Assembly (NCBI GenBank): GCA_029932715.1
Contig: JAOZPO010000006.1
Span: 1-17,328, forward strand
Direction of reading: 5' to 3'
DNA from: Halobacteria archaeon
Lineage (GTDB): Archaea > Halobacteriota > Syntropharchaeia > Alkanophagales > Methanospirareceae
DNA length: 17,328 nucleotides
The notes below the pieces were generated by a model. That model was not told where the DNA came from and made no database searches. It saw only the letters and a list, made by a program, of their open reading frames with translations. How positions within the stretch are numbered: the first letter of the stretch is position 1; each line of letters opens with the position of its first letter. A program made the position numbers and the translations under genes. Of the stretch, positions 14,210 through 17,328 are shown piece after piece.

Positions 14210-15994
14210 TCAACCTTCAATGGGGTATCCGTTGTCGCAAATACCATCACCATCTGAATCAACGCAAGTTTGGTCGCTCCAGTAGTTGCCTATGCTGCTC
14301 ACGTGTACCGTGCCGTCATATTTATAACATAGATCATCAATGATTGAGTTCCAGCGGTTATTACCGGTACTATCGAACGCCTGTGAAATGTGCTCCGGAT
14401 GATCGAGATTGTTATCAATGAAGCCGTTCATGCAGATGCAGTTATCATAACTGGAATAATAGAGCTTTATCCCATAGTCACTGTTGTATTTTATTGTATT
14501 CTCATATATGCTGTTGTTGTTACCGATCACGCGTAATCCATAGTCGTTGTTTGATATGACGTTATTTGATATAACGCAGTGGTTCGCGTTGTTAAAATAT
14601 ATACCCGCCTTTTCGGCTCCTGTCGCACCTGTAACCGTGAATCCACTTATAGTTACGTAATCTGCTGTTCCCTCAAACACATGGTCGTTTGAATCCAATG
14701 CCTGAACAATCGTATCGTCGCGATTGCCGGAGGTAGACCTTATCGTTAATGATTTATACACATCCACATTCTCGTAATACGTGCCAGGTTCAACGGTAAT
14801 CGTATGCCCGGTCTGCGTATCATAATCATCTATCGCTGCTTGAATTGTTGAAAAGTCCTCACCGCTGTCAATGTTGTGTACCGAGTTTGGAACTGTCAAA
14901 ACAATCGTATCGTAATATGCGAACGAATCCAGCCCAATGGCATTCTTGTATTTCACGTATACTTTCTTCACACCATAACCTTCCGACAATGTCCACGCCT
15001 TTGCCGTACTGTACGGTTCCCAGGGCGACCAGCATTCATCCCATGTGTGGTCGTTAGCGAACCGCATTCCGGTTACACCGTACTGGTCCTCAGCATACAA
15101 ACTCAAAGTAACGTCCCTTGAGGTTGTGTACTCCTCGCCGTTGTTAATAACAATTGACGGCCCCGTATCACATTTACCGCCAGAACCGCTACCAAATGCT
15201 TCACCTCCATAAACAACAAAGCTGTCAGCCCAAATCTGACTGCTCTCCTGTCTGAATGCAACAGGCATTGGTGTGCCGCAGATACCATCAGGATTATAAA
15301 GCCAGGAGACATCAACGGAAACCGAAGCTGCGCCATCTATACTCCAAACTATTTCTTTTCCTGTCCAGGTGATAGAATAAGTGTGCCACTCTGCGGGATT
15401 GATGCCCGGGAATTCACCGGCAAGTTGTGGCGGCCACTGCCCGGGCTCTCTATAATATGCTCTGATGTAGTTTGTTTGAGAAGGTTTTTCAAAATAAATC
15501 GCCAGGTCATTGCTGCTACGTGTATGGAAACCAAACCAGCACCTGTTTCCAATATCTCGGAGTGTGCGTACGCGAGCATGGAAGGAGAGGTTCTCATTGC
15601 CACCATAAGCAGCAAATGTAGGATTTGATAGCACACGATAATCCTGCTCGGTGGGTTCTCCATTTCCGATTGTGAGCATGTTGTTCTCGATTCGCGCAGC
15701 CCAAGTGTAATACGGGTCCTCAGGGTCCCAGTTCAGATTGCCATACCAGTTTGTTCCGTCCACATTTGGGCCGTCAGGCGCGTTGAAATTGTCGTAAAAC
15801 CGTGTTGATAACGCTTTTGTTGCGTTCACTAATCCCCAGCCATAATCGTTATCCCAGCCAGGTTCGCCCAGGTCATCTGCGGTGCTTTGCAGTATATATC
15901 TTATATTATCCGGACCCGTTACACCGTTTGCGGCCAGAAGTGCCGCCACGCCAGACACGTGCGGTGTTGCCATTGAGGTTCCATTGACGAACAC
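14210..15994 (-). CDS. Subtilase C-terminal part: Ser motif, ConA-like, Ig-like, NosD-like
   Basis: About 594 codons in the same frame as the gene at 16016-17152 and separated from it by a single TGA; the fragment's apparent start is only a GTG without a clear ribosome binding site. Its first residues hold the catalytic serine motif NGTSMATPHVSG (Ser7 here), and the peptidase S8 fold ends near residue 64. Next come a concanavalin/LamG-like beta-sandwich (about 66-268; 'FYDNFNAPDGP', 'WFGFHTRSSND'), an Ig-like domain (about 283-370; 'GPSIVINNGEEYTTSRDVTL'), and a right-handed beta-helix of NosD type (about 375-570; 'DFSTIQAAID', repeated 'N.I..N...GI/GL') closing with 'GNYWSD' and DSDGDGICD. 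Homologues normally run on as 'YPI.GG.NVDYYP'; here TGA (14212-14210) falls where a Gly would be, followed by Ala-Asn-Val, so the end may also be mutated. Without the upstream part it cannot make a working protease. Confidence 0.82.
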   Translation of the reverse strand: MFVNGTSMATPHVSGVAALLAANGVTGPDNIRYILQSTADDLGEPGWDNDYGWGLVNATKALSTRFYDNFNAPDGPNVDGTNWYGNLNWDPEDPYYTWAARIENNMLTIGNGEPTEQDYRVLSNPTFAAYGGNENLSFHARVRTLRDIGNRCWFGFHTRSSNDLAIYFEKPSQTNYIRAYYREPGQWPPQLAGEFPGINPAEWHTYSITWTGKEIVWSIDGAASVSVDVSWLYNPDGICGTPMPVAFRQESSQIWADSFVVYGGEAFGSGSGGKCDTGPSIVINNGEEYTTSRDVTLSLYAEDQYGVTGMRFANDHTWDECWSPWEPYSTAKAWTLSEGYGVKKVYVKYKNAIGLDSFAYYDTIVLTVPNSVHNIDSGEDFSTIQAAIDDYDTQTGHTITVEPGTYYENVDVYKSLTIRSTSGNRDDTIVQALDSNDHVFEGTADYVTISGFTVTGATGAEKAGIYFNNANHCVISNNVISNNDYGLRVIGNNNSIYENTIKYNSDYGIKLYYSSYDNCICMNGFIDNNLDHPEHISQAFDSTGNNRWNSIIDDLCYKYDGTVHVSSIGNYWSDQTCVDSDGDGICDNGYPIEG

Positions 15995-16015
15995 ACTATA
16001 AAAGTCACAGACCGA

Positions 16016-16018
16016 TCA
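16016..16018 (-). other. In-frame TGA splitting the subtilase
   Basis: Codon 379 of the subtilase frame is TGA. Frames on both sides are the same (the start at 17152 and the downstream fragment are offset by a multiple of three), and 14 codons later comes the catalytic Ser motif. The codon could derive by one substitution from TGG, TGC, TGT, CGA, GGA, AGA, TTA or TCA. TGA also ends livG and rps4e in this window, so it is a normal stop here. Confidence 0.85.
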
Positions 16019-17152
16019 TAAATAAGTTTGCTGCAGAACTCCATCATCATAGCCATCTCCATTTTGATCTACCCGCAAATCACCACCCGGAGCAACCAAA
16101 TCCAGGTAACTGCCTGTATTGGAGTAATACGCACGAGTTTCATCGTATCTGGTTGCACCAACTGCGATTACATAATCATCATAAGCGGCGGGATACTGCG
16201 GCTGATTTCCATTTAAATACTCATTACCGGCAGCAGCGATTACTGTTACTCCGTTGTTGTAGGCGTACTCAACGGCTTCTCTTATCCTGTTTGAAGGTGT
16301 ACCGCCTAAACTACAACTAACAATATCTGCACCGTGATCAACAGCGTAATAAAAGCCATCCTTAAAATCATTATCATAATATGAACCAGCAGCATCTGCT
16401 ATTTTTACGGGCATTATCGAGCAATCAAATGCAACGCCCGCAAAACCGTCATTATTATTGGTTGTTTGCGCGATAGTGCCCGCGACATGCGTGCCATGAC
16501 CCCAAGGCCAATGGTCGTCATTGGGATGTGCATCATTATTGACAAAGTCATAACCCAGAACAAAGTTGGTACCAGCCAGATCCGGCGCTTGGCAATACGG
16601 TCCGTAATTTTCGTAAGCCACTCCGGTGTCTAATACCGCTACTACAACACCGGAACCCGTGGATATATCCCACGCTGATTCCATGTTTATTCCGCCATAC
16701 TCGTCATTGTCGAGATGCCACTGATAAGGATCATAACCGGGGTCATTGGGAACCATACAACCATAGCCTATATAGCTCGGTTCTGCATATTCCACTTCTG
16801 GTAGGCTCTCATATATCTTGATCATCTCTTCCACCGATTTGTCCTGCGGGATGCTCAGTAGCTTAGATCCCGGGGGGTCAGATAAAGAAGGTAAAGTTTC
16901 CTTCACTGAAACTCCGTATTTTGTATTAATCGAGTTTATCGTATTTTTGCTAACATTAGATTTGAACTTAACGATGAATTCACCAGATTCATACTCTGGT
17001 GCATTGGGATCATAATAAGGTCCTTTTACCTCGACAAATTGCTTGTCTTGTGTATGTGTACCCGTGTTCGAGAGGCTTCCGCTTATAGTCGTTAAGAAGA
17101 CCATGCAAATCACAAATACTATTGCTTTTGTTTTTACCTTTTCGCTTTTCAT
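16016..17152 (-). CDS. Subtilase (peptidase S8) N-terminal part, secreted
   Basis: A 378-residue product. A basic start and hydrophobic core (about 1-28, 'AIVFVICMVFLTTIS') form a Sec signal peptide. An inhibitor I9-type propeptide follows (about 55-125; 'GEFIVKFKSN', 'SLPEVEYAEPS'). The S8 catalytic domain starts near 140: Asp175 in VAVLDTG, His219 in WGHGTHVAG and the oxyanion Asn310 in AAAGN. The frame ends at a TGA just before the Ser motif, which lies in the same frame downstream (15994-14210). As read, the product has two of the three catalytic residues. If the TGA is read through or is a sequence error, the whole is one 980-codon exported protease with ConA-like, Ig-like and beta-helix modules. 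The ribosome binding site (GGTAG) before ATG 17152 is weak. A propeptide-like sequence lies 57 bp upstream on the same strand. Confidence 0.88.
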   Translation of the reverse strand: MKSEKVKTKAIVFVICMVFLTTISGSLSNTGTHTQDKQFVEVKGPYYDPNAPEYESGEFIVKFKSNVSKNTINSINTKYGVSVKETLPSLSDPPGSKLLSIPQDKSVEEMIKIYESLPEVEYAEPSYIGYGCMVPNDPGYDPYQWHLDNDEYGGINMESAWDISTGSGVVVAVLDTGVAYENYGPYCQAPDLAGTNFVLGYDFVNNDAHPNDDHWPWGHGTHVAGTIAQTTNNNDGFAGVAFDCSIMPVKIADAAGSYYDNDFKDGFYYAVDHGADIVSCSLGGTPSNRIREAVEYAYNNGVTVIAAAGNEYLNGNQPQYPAAYDDYVIAVGATRYDETRAYYSNTGSYLDLVAPGGDLRVDQNGDGYDDGVLQQTYL

Positions 17153-17183
17153 TTTCTACCGTTCCACTACCCATTCCTCAGAT

Positions 17184-17200
17184 ATGAATAGAATATTCAT
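17184..17200. repeat. Perfect inverted repeat upstream of the subtilase
   Basis: ATGAATA-GAA-TATTCAT, seven base pairs on each side of a three-base spacer, lies 32-48 bp upstream of the subtilase start and inside the gap after the propeptide-like gene. It could be an operator or a small RNA hairpin between two co-transcribed genes; no T-run follows, so a terminator is not supported. Confidence 0.4.
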
Positions 17201-17209
17201 TGCGAACCC

Positions 17210-17328
17210 TTACTCGTCCAGAATAGAAATTTTGCCTGTTTGTATATGGCCAATACCGTTCGGTTGTGCATATTTAACTTCTGGGAGCCTCTCATATATC
17301 CTAACCATCTCCTCAACGGTTTTACCCT
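17210..17328 (-). CDS. Subtilase propeptide (I9)-like protein, C-terminal end (partial)
   Basis: This gene enters from the right edge; 38 codons are visible, ending at TAA (17212-17210). It reads GKTVEEMVRIYERLPEVKYA and then QPNGIGH, ending ISILDE. The first part closely matches residues 105-125 of the neighbouring subtilase (DKSVEEMIKIYESLPEVEYA), and the DNA matches too: by hand I count 53 identical bases of 67 between 17262-17328 and 16779-16845. Similarity stops at the propeptide/protease junction, where this protein ends with no peptidase domain. It is therefore either a free-standing I9 protease inhibitor/chaperone encoded just before the protease (57 bp gap, same strand), or the stump of a duplicated subtilase gene. 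The N-terminus lies outside the window, so this cannot be settled here. Confidence 0.6.
   Translation of the reverse strand, partial: GKTVEEMVRIYERLPEVKYAQPNGIGHIQTGKISILDE

Noticed and set aside
14210..17152. TGA reassigned to an amino acid genome-wide, or TAG as pyrrolysine
   Set aside because: livG and rps4e end correctly at TGA, and paaK, the ACT gene and rpl5 end correctly at TAG, so both act as stops here.
1..17328. tRNA, rRNA, CRISPR or a defence/novel RNA-guided system
   Set aside because: No cloverleaf, rRNA core sequence, spaced repeat array, cas-like or reverse-transcriptase motifs were seen on either strand by eye.

Overview
The window looks like archaeal chromosome from a euryarchaeote of the methanogen/ANME/Archaeoglobi kind. 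The evidence is archaeal ribosomal proteins S4e and L5, the F420-cofactor gene cofG, a DUF1638 protein, an archaeal PaaK-type acyl-CoA ligase with its ACT partner, TATA-like boxes about 27-30 nt upstream of start codons with no Shine-Dalgarno sequence (probable leaderless mRNAs), and large surface proteins built from CARDB, DUF3344 and NosD-like modules. An ANME-1/Syntrophoarchaeia-like source is plausible, but the sequence alone does not establish it. TAA, TAG and TGA all end conserved genes here, so no stop codon appears to be reassigned genome-wide.

Layout. At 1-157 (-) is the N-terminus of an HdrD/GlpC-like Fe-S protein running off the window. At 248-562 (-) is a decayed BrnT/DUF4258-like toxin relic with two in-frame stops. 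At 561-1184 (+) is a winged-helix regulator. At 1455-3199 (-) lies a two-gene operon, paaK followed by a double-ACT regulator. Divergent from it at 3288-4725 (+) are livG and livF, the two ATPases of a branched-chain amino acid/aryl acid type ABC importer, with no permease or binding protein in the window. The paaK-livG gap carries a shared TATA region and an inverted repeat. At 4957-6253 (+) is a two-gene ribosomal island (rps4e, rpl5) cut out of the usual spc-type order, followed by a DUF1638 protein (6305-7138), a large DUF3160 lipoprotein (7173-9521) and cofG (9681-10661).

The right third (10796-17328) is a cell-surface/exported protein region with several signs of decay or recoding. A CARDB/DUF3344 glycoprotein-like gene has two compensating frameshifts near its 3' end, at a G7 tract and a C4 tract, and lacks a signal peptide. 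On the opposite strand, a secreted subtilase (S8) with ConA-like, Ig-like and NosD-like domains is split by one in-frame TGA between the Asp/His/Asn part and the catalytic Ser. Just upstream of it is the end of a second S8 propeptide-like (I9) sequence. I found no tRNA, rRNA, CRISPR array or complete insertion sequence.

How the genes may work together. paaK+ACT and livGF could form an aromatic or branched-chain acid uptake and activation unit (inference). S4e/L5 and cofG are housekeeping. The right side is probably extracellular matrix or S-layer-associated material undergoing duplication and decay.
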